Positions 52,080-63,605 of a stretch of 64,000 bases of DNA are shown piece by piece. The translations under genes and the position numbers were made by a program. The notes under the pieces were generated by a model. The model saw only the letters and a list, made by a program, of their open reading frames with translations. It did not search any database and was not told where the DNA came from. The DNA lies in assembly GCA_026874595.1 (NCBI GenBank), contig CM049317.1:36605401-36669400 (forward strand). Reading direction: 5' to 3'. The DNA comes from Sipunculus nudus (taxonomy: Eukaryota > Annelida > Sipuncula > Golfingiida > Sipunculidae). The stretch's first letter is position 1; each line of letters opens with the position of its first letter.

Positions 52080-53519
52080 TATTTTTCTTTAATCTTTCTG
52101 TATTGTATCAATGATGTTTTTATAATATTTTTTTTTAATATATGTGGTTTTCGTGATGTAATTCTTGCTCACGATATGATATTGCGTTTCTTAATGCAGG
52201 TTTCATCTTAGATTTGTTAATATTGAACCTCATTTAATTCAGTCTTTCATTTAATTAGTTATGTATGTGTGACTTAAGTAAACCATAAACTGTCTATGCT
52301 TATCGACGTTCCTTAGACCATACGCGATCAAAGAAACTTTTAATGATTGATCTTTGTTCAAAGAGTTATTGATTATAAGGTTGAAAACAAAATATATACA
52401 GCTGTCAAATTTTAAGTTTGATTATTAGGCGTTTACGGCTATTGAACATTAGCCTACGTTTTTGTGTTGTTTGTGATTTTTCTATTTGTATGGCGAGTCC
52501 TGTAAACCATGTTTATTTTTTTTATAATGAATTATAATCCCTTTATCTAATTAAAAAAGGAAGTTGTTTATGTGTACGGTCCATTGACCATGACCTTGAC
52601 TCTTGTTTGTAAAATTACGACCTTGATCTTTTCATTTTTTGCTTAATGTTTACTACAGATAAAATTTAAATATACTCCTATTGGCCATGTTTATTACAGT
52701 TCGTATACTAACCCCATATACATTCAGTTTGGCCCCATCGTTCCAGATACCAGCCTTTCTATCGTTTTCCATCAGTGATGGCTGACATCTTGCAATTTGA
52801 CTGTTACAGGGGTCCCAAAATTGTTTATTTCAACATTTCGGATCCAGATAAGGCTAAATCAATCATCATCCAAATTTGGGCAACAGGTTCGTATCGCATT
52901 ACACCCTCCTACACTAATATGTCTAAAGTAAGTGAATGAAATTGCCATGGATTATATCACAGTGGGTTAATATTGTTAACATAAATGCATTGGGGTGTTC
53001 ACTGTGTGTAAGAAAACAAAATAAAATCCAGTTCGTTAAAAAACTTAAACCCTGCAAAATACTAATTCACCCCTAATCAAACTTGATATTAATCACTAAT
53101 TATTGAACGTCAATACTATAAATATTCTGAAAATTTAAGTGCATTGAGCATAATTAATTCAGGAGAAATCCCTAAATATAACGTTATGAGATATCAGAAA
53201 ACATTCTGGTCTCTCATTAAGTGAACATGGAAAATCAACACCACTATAACCTATGATTCATCAGAGATTAGAATTGTTATGCACCATATTCATTACATAC
53301 ATATTACCATGCAATGGATGACTCGATGTTTAATGAAAATATCTGAGCGATCGGTTGGTGCTGTAGATATGACAAATAACTATCCTTTGTCATTACTTAT
53401 TAAAACGTTGCATACGATTTGTCATGAAAAAAACATGTGCTTTTTTACTTTGGAATAAGTCCATGTTTACATGTCACGTCATACGTAAGATTATCATTTT
53501 TCCTTTTATGTTGGCATAA

Positions 53520-53520
<1 letters not shown>
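52080..53520. other. Unassigned AT-rich stretch
   Basis: I see nothing recognisable on either strand. Confidence 0.4.
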
Positions 53521-53581
<61 letters not shown>

Positions 53582-53625
53582 GTGTGTGTGTGTATATATA
53601 TATGTGTGTGTGTGTATATGTGTGG
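53521..53625. repeat. (TA)n/(TG)n microsatellite
   Basis: TA run to about 53581, then TG/TA mixed repeat. Confidence 0.95.
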
Positions 53626-53646
53626 GTGTTGTATAGTCAGAATTGA

Positions 53647-54290
53647 ACTAGGTTAACCAGCCTTTCAGAGTCAGGGATATATCAGGCAACAGTCATCACA
53701 CAAGACAACAATAATAAAGCATACCAGACATACGCAGATTTAATAACCAGGAAACCTCGTTCAAGAATGCAGCCAGCAAACAAAGAAAGGAGCTTAGTAA
53801 ATATATCTATGAACTAAAAGGTAACAAAGTGCACCACAATACAACATTGAACATTCTCATACGGGCAAAATCCTACTCTCCGGCAACAAACAAATGTCAT
53901 TCGTGCCTTTGGGAGAATACTTCATCATTTGCCAACCCCAACTCGCAACTCTACACGAAAGAAATGAAATTGTGGCGGCATGTTAACCCGCACATAAATT
54001 CCTTCTGCGGAATATATAAAAAACAACACCAAACAAGCGACAACGAACATACCAGAACTATAATAATCTCGGGTTTTCTTGTACGCAGCCTCCAGCACTC
54101 GGACTAGTGAAAATACCAGATCCCAGCCCTCAACAAAGATGGATGACACCATACAGCTGATCCTGACCCCATAAATTTAGATAAGACCCCCGCAACTGAT
54201 ACTCACAGCACTATTTGGCTACAACATCTGAAGAGTGCCACAAGCGTGGGCATGTGGTATGGAAAACTAATAAGTCATGAAATGCCTGCA
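53647..54290 (+). mobile_element. Penelope-like element relic, different family
   Basis: The + strand gives the 3' part of a PLE: the end of the zinc-binding segment (LTSLSESGIYQATVITQD), a damaged YIG region (TYAD), then FNNQETSFKNAASKQRKELS, KYIYELK and KSYSPATNKCHSCLWE, followed in another frame by a KYFIICQPQLATL-like block. The order of motifs equals that of the GIY-YIG domain at 16.4 kb, but the residues differ throughout. A hammerhead-like motif follows at 54222. Confidence 0.65.
54222..54280 (+). ncRNA. Hammerhead-like motif at 3' end of PLE
   Basis: CAU, core CUGAAGA (54228-54234), GUGCCAC pairing with GUGGUAU (7 pairs), GAAA, ACU/AGU as stem III, C as cleavage base, then AUG pairing with CAU. 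One extra G before GAAA and one extra A after it break the strict core, so it is probably a decayed ribozyme. Confidence 0.4.
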
Positions 54291-54390
54291 GAAAACTTAG
54301 TTTAGTTCTTTCTATTCAACATAAAAATGCTAGGGTAACCCATCGAGCGTTCTGCCATCAGTTTTTGCAACAAATGATTACTATTAACAG

Positions 54391-54440
<50 letters not shown>

Positions 54441-56428
54441 ATCTATAAGGGTAAAAAAAATATATCCTGTGTGTTATTCGGCGAAGTATGCTCTAAGATA
54501 AATTAAAATCAACAAAAATACAAGTAGGCAACAGTTTAGTAAACTTTGTTTGAATTAAATGTGTCGAGTAGCTCGGTGAAAGCGGTAGAAAAAAATCATG
54601 ATTCGGGTATGAACTATGGTGAACATGTGGGAATGACAGAATATGAATGTGCTGAATGTAGTATAGATTTTTATCAAGTATACACACTGAGGTAGATTAG
54701 GAAAACTGAGAAAATAACATTCTGTGTAGTTTGGTTCAACTTTTCACTTGGATTCTGGAAAGTCAATATTTTTCAAACTTAAAAGTAAATGGGCATATTG
54801 AAGCGATTGCTGAATGCATCGACTAGTCTTATTTTGGTTTAATAAATACTACATAAAAAAAAGCTCTGCACTGGCTTCCGATATGTGAACGAATACATTT
54901 AACCCTGTCTGAAATGCCTCAAATGTCCTGTACCGTGCATGTAGTGTAATCATTTATCATTGTTATTATGTTCATTTTTCGTATTTTTAATTGTACTGAG
55001 CTTCATATCAAAAATCGTGATAAATAATTTAAGGAATTATAATTACGTACGATATTTACATCAGAAATCAAATGCTATAACAATGGGCACCAAGAAATGT
55101 CATAGAACAGAGGTTTAACATTTGTTAACGTCCGTAGAGTAACCGATTTATTCAATATAATCATGATTTTATATCTTGCTCAATGCCTGAATGTAAATTT
55201 AATTACCTTGAAAATGTGTATAAACTAGGCAATGAACCTTGAATGGTCATATATAAAAAGACTAAATAGTTGTGTTTGGATTTACTATAAAGGTTTATGC
55301 GTTTGACATATTTGCTTTCTAGAGCGCACAAAACGTAAGAGAGGATCATGAACATAAACACAGCAGAACTATGCAGTTATAGTGACCATTATTTTAATTT
55401 GAGATAACAGAGGAAGACTAGCCTAACAAAAATCTATTTTTACAAGAATAGTTACACGTTGTTTAAGTAATGTTACTTTGTGATAGGTGTGTAACTCTTA
55501 TGATTCTAATGAAATTCCCTACCTTTATATGAAGGACCAAACAGGCATTGTCTACAATTTATGACCGCTCTAACAAGAATATATAAAACTGTCACAAGTA
55601 CTAACAAATCATATACCGTATATTTACCAATTATTGTTTATCAATGAGACATTATGGACAATTAAAATTGCAATAATCCAGTGCGGAAACATCGTGCTGC
55701 CAAAAAATTAAGCAAGAACATTGAACTGTTAGATTGTTCGAGAAAATTTAAAATATCTAGCGCCAGCTGCTGAGAAATATGCAAACACTAAAGAAGTGGG
55801 GTTTCAGAGGCCAACTTGTCAGGTCTAATGATATATGCAAAAGGCATTATCAGTCTTTGTACTCGTTCTCTAAATCATTGAGGCAGAGTTGATGTAAGCA
55901 ATTAGTTTGTGGAGCATATTGTTTAACTACAATTATAAACAGTTGATGTGAAAAAAAGTAAAATCAAGAGAAATAATTAGGAGTTTAGAGACACTTATGG
56001 ATATTACCAACTATTTTTGAAGAACACATAGCATTCTAATAATCTAATAAAACTGCTTTAATTATATTCACACTGTAGGAAAAAGCACTTTCCAAGACCA
56101 TTGATACTAAAAAAAATAAATCTTAATATATCTGTTCAATAAATTGACATCAGAAATATTGTCTATCTAAGAATAGAGTTAGTGTTTTAATGGTACAAAC
56201 GGAATTTCTGTTAAAATGGGAACGTTAAGGAAGCGTCATTTTCAATAAATATCATTATTCATAATTATAAAACATAAACGTACACTTAAAATATCCTTAA
56301 GAAACTCGAAAGAGATTTTCTGGCGTGGGTATTAACATTTTGAAGGGGTCACTGTTACAGAACCTAATATTAACAGATAACGTATGCGTGATGAACACAA
56401 ATTTGTAATGGAGATAAAAAATAGATTC
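54291..56428. other. Unassigned AT-rich stretch
   Basis: It contains (TA)n at 54392-54438. No gene is recognised between the PLE relic and the LTR. Confidence 0.45.
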
Positions 56429-57081
56429 TGTAACACTAGGCAGCGTGAAACGTCTAGGAGAATGAATAAAGAAGTCAGTATTTTTTGGTTAACAAATACT
56501 ATAATTTATTCTTAAAACAACCCTAACAATGCAATACACTAAATCAATACAATTATACAGTAAAACAGTGGTATAACAACAAATCAATATAATCATACAG
56601 AAAAATAATGTGCACAGTAACTGGATACCAACACCGCCACCACGATAAGTTCTTTAAATATACACTCTAGGAGAACGACATCTATAATTGCCGCATTCGT
56701 CGGATAAGGTCCTAGAGACTGACAGACGCATCTGCGTTCGCTGGAATCCGCTCTGCTCTCTCTCTTCCTGATTCTAAAACACAGCCCCTTTATATACCTT
56801 CACACCTCAAGGGGAGAATTTTTCACTTCTCGAACAGTCTTACGGATCCTACACAAAACAGTAAGCATGCGTTTCAGGAATTCTCTGGGAAAACAGCGGT
56901 GTGTGTATCTCTACATACCAGGCTTATCACGCGACCTCGGCCAGGCGTGAAATTCCAAGGCTGAACATGACAACGAGAGTTCAACCATTACGGATTAAAC
57001 ATAGAATGTAATACGTGGCCAGACATGAGTGCCACAACAGGAGTTACGCCCGTGTCACATAAAAAAAGAGCACCTGTAACA
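56429..57081 (-). repeat. LTR of the Gmr1-like element (3' LTR)
   Basis: On the - strand it starts TGTTACAGGTGCTC directly after a purine tract (AGAAGGGGGAG) that serves as the plus-strand primer, and it ends CCTAGTGTTACA at 56429, giving the TG...CA ends of an LTR of about 653 bp. A promoter-like TATATAAA lies at 56789-56796 (complement) and AATAAA at about 56500 (complement). No matching 5' LTR is seen in the window. Confidence 0.65.
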
Positions 57082-57229
57082 CTCCCCCTTCTGAAAGAAA
57101 AAAGAAAGTTCTCACGGAAAACTTTCTTTTTGCGATCACAATCGCTAAATCCTTACAACATCTCAAAAATCATCTTATTTACAACATTACATAAACATCC
57201 TGTTTACAACATTTCATAAACATCTCGAT

Positions 57230-57720
57230 AAGCAATCAGCAAGTACATTGTCTTTCCCTTTAATGTGTATGATATCAAGATTGTAATCCTGTCAAAACAA
57301 ACTCCATCTCAACAATCTTTGATTTTTACACTTCAACTGGTTCATGAACGTGAGGGGATTGTGATCACTGAACACAATGATAGGCCTGACTGATGAAGTA
57401 TCATAAACTTCAAAATGTTGCAACGCCAAAATCAAAGCCAAACATTCTTTTTCAATAGTCTACTAGTTTTTTTTTCTGGTTTGCATTAATCTTTATTGAG
57501 AAATAACAAATTAAATGATCTATGCCATCATTGCCTTCTTGTAACAACACAGCACCAGCAGCAGTGTCACTAGCATCCACAGCTATCTTAAAAGGTAGAG
57601 AAAAGTCTGGAACTGCTCAAACTGGTGAACTTTGCATAATTGCTTTCAAATTTTGAAATGCATTTTCGGACTGAACATTCCATACAAACTTTTGTTTTTT
57701 CTTTAACAAATTAGTCAAAG
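57230..57720 (-). pseudogene. RNase H domain (LTR element)
   Basis: The - strand gives ECLALILALQHFEVYD, then IIVFSDHNPLTFMN (catalytic Asp region) and LLRWS...DYNLDIIHIKGKDN near 57250-57300, the gypsy-type RNase H with its terminal IKGxxN(V/I)xAD. Several in-frame breaks. Confidence 0.7.
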
Positions 57721-57879
57721 GTTCAGCTACAGCAGCAACATTTGGACAAAACTTCCTTTAGTATCCAACCATACCAAGAAAATGCATTATTTGCTTTTGT
57801 TTTGTGGTCTATGAAATGCAGAAATAGCACTTATTTTAGCATCGACAAGTTTTACCTGACCCTGCCCTAAAATATGACC

Positions 57880-58540
57880 CAATATGTTACTTGTGCATGA
57901 CAAAACTCAGATTTTACTAAGTTGGCGGTCAGATCGACGTGCTTCACTGAGTCTTTCGAAGAGGTCGCGAAGAATTTGCAGATGTTTCTCCCAGGTGTCG
58001 CTGTACACGATAAGGTCATCAATATATGCGTCATAGCCTTGAGTGTCCTTGACAACCATTTGGATGAGGCGCTAGAACGTGGCTGGCGAGTTCTTCGTAC
58101 CAAACGGCATAACTTTATACTGGTACAGTCCTTGCGGCGTCACAAATGCGGACACTTCTGACACTCGTTCTGTCAGCAGAACTTGGCAGAATCCTTTTAG
58201 CAAGTCAAACTTGAGACATATCTGGAGCTACCGACTCTATCAATACAATCATCGATCATCGGAATCGGGAACGTGTCAGGCTTGGTGACCGAGTTCAGTT
58301 TTTGATAATCGGTGCACATACGTTAACTTCCATCAGGTTTTGGCACAAGAATACATGATAAACTCCAGTTACTGTTACTAGGTTCAAAAAATCATTGTCC
58401 AGCAAATATTGAATCTCATGCTGTAGATACTTTTGCTTTTCCGGATTCAGTCTATATGGATGTTGCTTGACTGCGTTTGCCTCGCCAACATCGACGTCAT
58501 GGAACAACATGTTAATTCGCGTTGGAATGTCACTAAACAA
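57880..58540 (-). pseudogene. Reverse transcriptase domain (LTR element)
   Basis: From 58540 on the - strand: HDVDVGEANAVKQHPYRLNP and KQKYLQHEIQYLLDNDF (N-terminal finger), then VSAFVTPQGLYQYKVMPFGT and KNSPATF, a stop, and GYDAYIDDLIVYSDTWEKHL with the catalytic IDD near 58020. The frame is lost near 57950 and resumes as NLVKSEFCHAQVTY. Gypsy-type RT, inactive. Confidence 0.8.
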
Positions 58541-58582
58541 ATGTTCATAATTCCGCAGCGGGTTCTTTAGGTCTTGTTGTTC

Positions 58583-58834
58583 TTATGCGGTTTGGTGTGA
58601 CAGTTTGGCATCCAGGTTTTTAAGGACGTCTGAGATTTTTAATGGTACTATACCACACTGAATGTCTACATCACGCTTACAATCAGTATGTACTTTAACT
58701 AGATCAGGGTAAGTTTTTACACAATTAACAGCAGCAACATTTTGTACAACATCTGATGTGCTATTTCTGTCATAATATGGTTTCAACATGTTAACATAGC
58801 ACACTTGTCTCTTCTTACGTCTATCTGGTGTCAA
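58583..58834 (-). pseudogene. Integrase C-terminal segment and linker to RT
   Basis: TPDRRKKRQVCYVNMLKPYY is the usual C-terminal end of gypsy integrases. It is followed in the same frame by PLKISDVLKNLDAKLSH, which leads towards the RT start at 58540. This continuity shows that integrase directly precedes RT in one polyprotein. Confidence 0.7.
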
Positions 58835-59556
58835 CAGTATGTAATTTAAATCACTGACTTTCTTGTCAACAATGTAAAGACCAAAATACGTAGCTACGTA
58901 GCTTGCAGAGGTCTGCCAGGGAGGGGAAGTAAGGCAAGAACCTTTTCACCAGGCTCAAAACTTCCAACTTACAGTGTGCTTGTCATAACTTGTTTTCATT
59001 TTACTTTGTGCAGATTTTAGATTTGACTTTGCAATCTCACAAGCACTGTGTAGTTAAGTGCGAAAGTCTGAGACATACTGCAGTAAACTAAGAGAATAAG
59101 GATTTTCACACAAGAGTTTTTCTTTAAGCAGTTTTAATGGACCTCGAACGGAGTGTCCAAAAACTAGTCAAAGGAGACTGAAACTTAAGGACTCTTGAAA
59201 GGATTCTTTGACAGCAAACAGCAATAGGTGGATTTCTTCATCCCAGTCTTTTTCTGTGTCATAGCAATAAGTCCTGATCATGTTTTTTTAATGTCTGGGG
59301 AAAACGGTCGAAGGCGTCCTGACTTTCAGGATGGTATGGCGAAGAGGTGAACTGTTTTATACCGAGCTCAAGCATAACTTGTTGGAATGAGCCAGATATA
59401 AAATAGACCCTTTGTCAGACTGGAAGGATTTTGGTAATCCAAATGTTGTAAAAACCTGGTCAGAGCTTTGACAACACTTTTGGCATTAATTTTGCGCAAT
59501 GGTATTGCCTCAGGGAACCTGGTAGATGCGCACATAATTGTCAGCAAGTATTCATG

Positions 59557-60083
59557 TCAAGATTTTGTTTTGGGCAGTGGTCCAACACAGTCAACAATAA
59601 TCCTACTAAATGGTTCCTCGAAAGCAGGAATAGGCCTAAGTAGGGGGATTCTGATTAGGCTTACCATTTGGCATGTATGGCATGATTTACAACATTGTAC
59701 AACATCTTTCCTGAGGTTAGGCCAATAAAAGTGTGTACTAACTTTCTGATAAGTTTTATTTATACATAAATGCCCAGACAAAAGAGCCTCATGTGCCATG
59801 CTTAGAACTTCACTGCGAAAACTTTTGGGCATTACTATTTGATGTTTGATGGCCCACTCATCATCAGCGCATACATCCGGTGGTCGTCATTTACGCATAA
59901 GCACTCCATTTTTGACATAGAAACAAACTGGGTTCTGTGACAGCTTATCTTTAGAAACTGCCCTGGGGAACAAACATGAAATATAAGGGTCCTTTTGCAG
60001 TTCCGAGATAAGTTCTGACCTTGAGAACCTGGAGAGGGAACATGGAACGCCACATCCGTCTTATAAACAAGGGATATCATCAA
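59557..60083 (-). pseudogene. Integrase N-terminal zinc-binding and core start
   Basis: The HHCC zinc-binding domain is visible as HEALLSGHLCINKTYQKV ... CCKSCHTCQ, followed by PFSRIIVDCVGPLPKTKS with the first catalytic Asp of the DDE core. Upstream (59835-60083) is coding-like sequence in another frame with a stop. The rest of the core (58.9-59.5 kb) is present but broken. Confidence 0.75.
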
Positions 60084-60090
60084 ATAGAAT

Positions 60091-60745
60091 TAACAATGGG
60101 TCATTCATTGCAGGTGTATTATATGGTCAAATATTCATTATTTTATCAACATAATTTGTAAGAACATCAGGAACTTATGTATTCATGCACTAGAATATTT
60201 AGAAATGCAACATCATCTCGAAAATAAACTACTGTTGGGAAAAATGAAAGAAAAGGCTATTAAATTCAATTTTGTTTTTGGATATTTCATCAGTATAGTG
60301 ATTAATTGCTTAATCAACGGAAAGTCATAACACATTTGTTATCAGTGACTTTTCCCGACTATTTGCAAACACAATGCAGTTTAATTGAAGTGAATATGTC
60401 AAATGTTAAGCGAGCTATAAACATTTACATACCATTACCCCCTTATCAAGGCTACCTTTCCGCGGGTGAAGTGCGTAAGACGCGCTTGTCTTTAAATTGC
60501 CTAAAAGGGTAGTGTATCCCAAAATAATCAATGTTAACATCCCAATTCATTAATTGGGGATATAACAATACCTATGTTATAAAATCCCACAGGGGATGCA
60601 CGGTGACCCCTCCTAGCCCATGGACTATATGACATGATACTTGCGGCTTCTTAGCCGGAATTAATTTTTTTGTTGTTTAACAGTTGGCAATGTACCATCT
60701 TTTATTGATATATACGTCAAACATTATTTATTCCAGGTTTTCAAG
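60091..60745. other. Unassigned stretch
   Basis: I see nothing recognisable between the LTR element and the hAT relic. Confidence 0.4.
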
Positions 60746-60749
60746 ACTT

Positions 60750-61555
60750 TAGAAAACTTGGATACCAAACATGGGGTAATTGTAATCAGTTATCCATTGC
60801 AATCGTAATCGTAATCGATTAAATTTATTTCTTTCCAGCAATGTAATCGTAATCGTAATCAAATAATTTGCCAATGTTATCGTTATCATGGTGATTTTAA
60901 TTGATTGCATTGTTTTTTTTTTCATATTTCAAGTTTTAATAGCTAGAATTAATGTTTCTTTATGATTACTCATGATTACTAGTGATTAAAAACATCAAAA
61001 GAATCTTTATCTGAACTCTGTTTTCAGCCATCAAATGAATCAGTGACAGATTATGTATCTGATGGAAGCTCAATTAAGTGAATGTAAACATTCTCACTGC
61101 TGTCACTATTTGCTAGCAAGTTTTTGACTGTTCCTGCCACATCAGCCCCCATGGAGAGATTGTTTAGTGTATATGGCAAAGTTTTCTGGCCTTACCGCTG
61201 CTGCCTCACAGATGAACGTAAAAAAACTGTTGCTTTTTGTAATTGATTGATCTTTATTTTTTGTCATATTATTTGATTTATTTTTATGCACATTTTTATG
61301 CATTTTTCAACTTCGAATTTGGCAGGATCACTGTTCATTTTATGGTCTTTGTATATTGATAATTTGATATTCATAACGTTTACAGTGTGAAAATCTTGTG
61401 TTTTCTCTTCACTTTTTTTGACAAAATTCAGGTTTGTAAACATGGTTGCATTCATGATCACCCTTTGAAGTAATCGTAATCGTAATCAATTACTTTGCCT
61501 ATGTAATCCTAATCGAAATCGATTACATTCCTAAAGTAATCACCCAATATCTGTT
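60750..61555 (+). mobile_element. hAT-type DNA transposon relic
   Basis: At about 61095-61225 the + strand encodes LLSLFASKFLTVPATSAPME and RLFSVYGKVFW...CLTDER, the C-terminal dimerisation domain of hAT transposases (PATSAxxERxFS). Both flanks carry (GTAATC)n-like iterations (60775-60870, 61470-61545) in opposite orientation, probably the element's subterminal repeats. The rest of the transposase is absent. Confidence 0.6.
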
Positions 61556-62835
61556 GGGTACCATGGAGAATGTAAGCATTTTTTATTTATAGTGGTGACC
61601 CTGAAGACCTTCCCCGTGTCTCAACCAATGCGGCCTTACTGCAAGGGTTGTGGATAGACACCTCTCAGTACCCCATTCGGCCCTAAAGTAACTAGTATAA
61701 CAAAGTAATCAATGTTTCATCTTGAAAAATAAACCTTTAATATATGATTTTAGTTAAGTTACAGTTCTAATTCGTTTTAACAACATATTTTCACGCACTT
61801 CCAATAATGGCCACCCAGTTAGTTATTCACAGAGCAACCACCTAAAAGATAAAAGATCATGATAGGCCTCTCTACAGATATCACAAAAGTACAAAATGGG
61901 GAACATGAAACTATAACCAGCGTAGAACATCGTCACTGAAGTATTCGGTCCAACAGTTTAAGGCTGCATTGGAATCTGGCAAAAAAATATATATATGGTG
62001 AGTTGTGCCGGATTACATAAATATTCATCAAAATGGTACCCATGATGGAATGGAGTTGTAAATAGGCAATCTGTATCGCGGGCAAAGCGAGAGGCGTGTG
62101 TGTGTGTGGGGGGGGGGGGGGTGGCTGGAGTCAGTACCTTGGTGCTAGGTGTAGAAATAACGTTATTTTTCTTCTTCACCGCATGCAGACAACGACTAAC
62201 CTCACGGATAAACAATTTATCCAACTGAAAAGAAGCTGACAAATCGGAAGAACAAGATCGGGGGATCAGGTCCTCCACTGACACCAAGATCTGACCTTCC
62301 GCAACAAGTTAAACGTACTCATAAGATGTACATTAAATGGTCTAGATGGACGTTTTTAACACACCACAAACACAGACAGGCGGAGAATATCGACCTCGGT
62401 AAGACATTACAATAGTTTAACATCCCACAACAGCCCCTATTCAAAAGTCTTTATTATCCTTTTATCTAAGCTTTAACTAGAATTTAAACTTTTGCTTAAT
62501 TTTACATTAAAAACTAAAATAATATACCAAGTTACCCGAACTGAAATAAAAATCAACTGAAGCTGAAATACAATTCATTTTAATTCTAGGATCTAAGTAA
62601 ATCAAGATTACATAAAGCTAAATTTTCATCGAAATCAAGAAAATTCAACGAAAAAGACAACATTTAAAAGTAATAAAAATAACAATAAATAACAACTATG
62701 ACATTAATTATATAGAGAGCGTTAGGATATAAGCAAATAGAAAGGATCTAAGCATATCACAAAATAATATTCACTTAATGTTAATAATGCTGCAAAAACA
62801 GTAAGGCGAAAGCAAACCAGATCTATCCACATGAT
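61556..62835. other. Unassigned stretch
   Basis: No gene is supported. A TG/G-rich run lies at 62096-62122, and an 109-codon - strand frame across it (61958-62287) has no recognisable domain. Confidence 0.4.
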
Positions 62836-62840
62836 AACTT

Positions 62841-63605
62841 GCAACTCAACAGTTTGTTGTTGATGCAGTTCATATGGTTTTAAACCATCATTTTACAACT
62901 GAAAACCACAAACATAGTTATCTTCGACGAAGCCATAGGAGAAGCAGGACCTAAGCTAACCAAAGAATTCGTACTGGCCCCAAAGCTCACTTAAACCCCA
63001 TGAACACATAAACCGAATCACTTTATTAGGCGCGAAAGATAGGCGCATTAAGTTACTTCCTAATAATTTGTTTTACTATGGTTGGGACATATTATGCTAT
63101 AAACCTTAAGAAACTCATAAATACAGTTATAGGTCTGTTGTTTTGTTTCAAAATTTACTTTTGCACATAAAACAATAAACAACAAACTTTAAATTTGGAA
63201 TAGAACGCGGATAACAAGATAACATTTCATTATGGTAAAATGAAAATGCTAATCACACCCAACGTACGATAATTATCATCACTTTACGAGCATTACGAGG
63301 ATGAAATCATTTTGCTGGTCAGCAAATATGTAGTTATTTAAACTTTTGAATTACATGCTCATTTATAAGGAATGTTCGATATGATGGTCTTCGGACTTCC
63401 ACAAATTTGAATATTGGTGTGCAAGCTTTTCACAACAGTTCAACAGTTTGTTGTTGATGCAGTTCATATGGTTTCAAACCATCATTTTACAACTGAGAAC
63501 CCCAAATTCAGTTCTCTTCGACGAGGCCATGGAACAAGCAGGACCTAAGCTAGCTAAAGAATTAGTACTGGCCCTTAACCTCACTTAAACCCTTTAAACA
63601 CGTGC
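62841..63605. repeat. Direct repeat pair, about 165 bp, 600 bp apart
   Basis: CAACAGTTTGTTGTTGATGC ... CAGGACCTAAGCTA ... TACTGGCCC ... CTCACTTAAACCC occurs at 62841-63005 and again at 63440-63600 with moderate divergence. The block itself contains an internal inverted pair (CATATGGTTT/AAACCATCA). It may be the flanks of an LTR-like or tandem repeat unit; no coding lies between. Confidence 0.75.

Larger units (their letters stand above)
57085..60090 (-). mobile_element. 5'-truncated Ty3/gypsy-group retrotransposon, integrase before RT
   Basis: On the - strand, from 60090 down: integrase zinc-binding domain, integrase core start, integrase C-terminal segment, a linker, reverse transcriptase, RNase H, polypurine tract and LTR. 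Integrase upstream of RT is copia-like, but the RT and RNase H are gypsy-type, which is the arrangement of Gmr1-like elements. Gag, protease and the 5' LTR are missing. Stops and frameshifts are frequent, so it is a dead copy. Confidence 0.75.

Noticed and set aside
56345-56432. A second LTR start (GAAGGGGTCACTGTTACAG) on the + strand
   Set aside because: The word resembles a polypurine tract plus LTR start, but no LTR sequence follows; probably chance.
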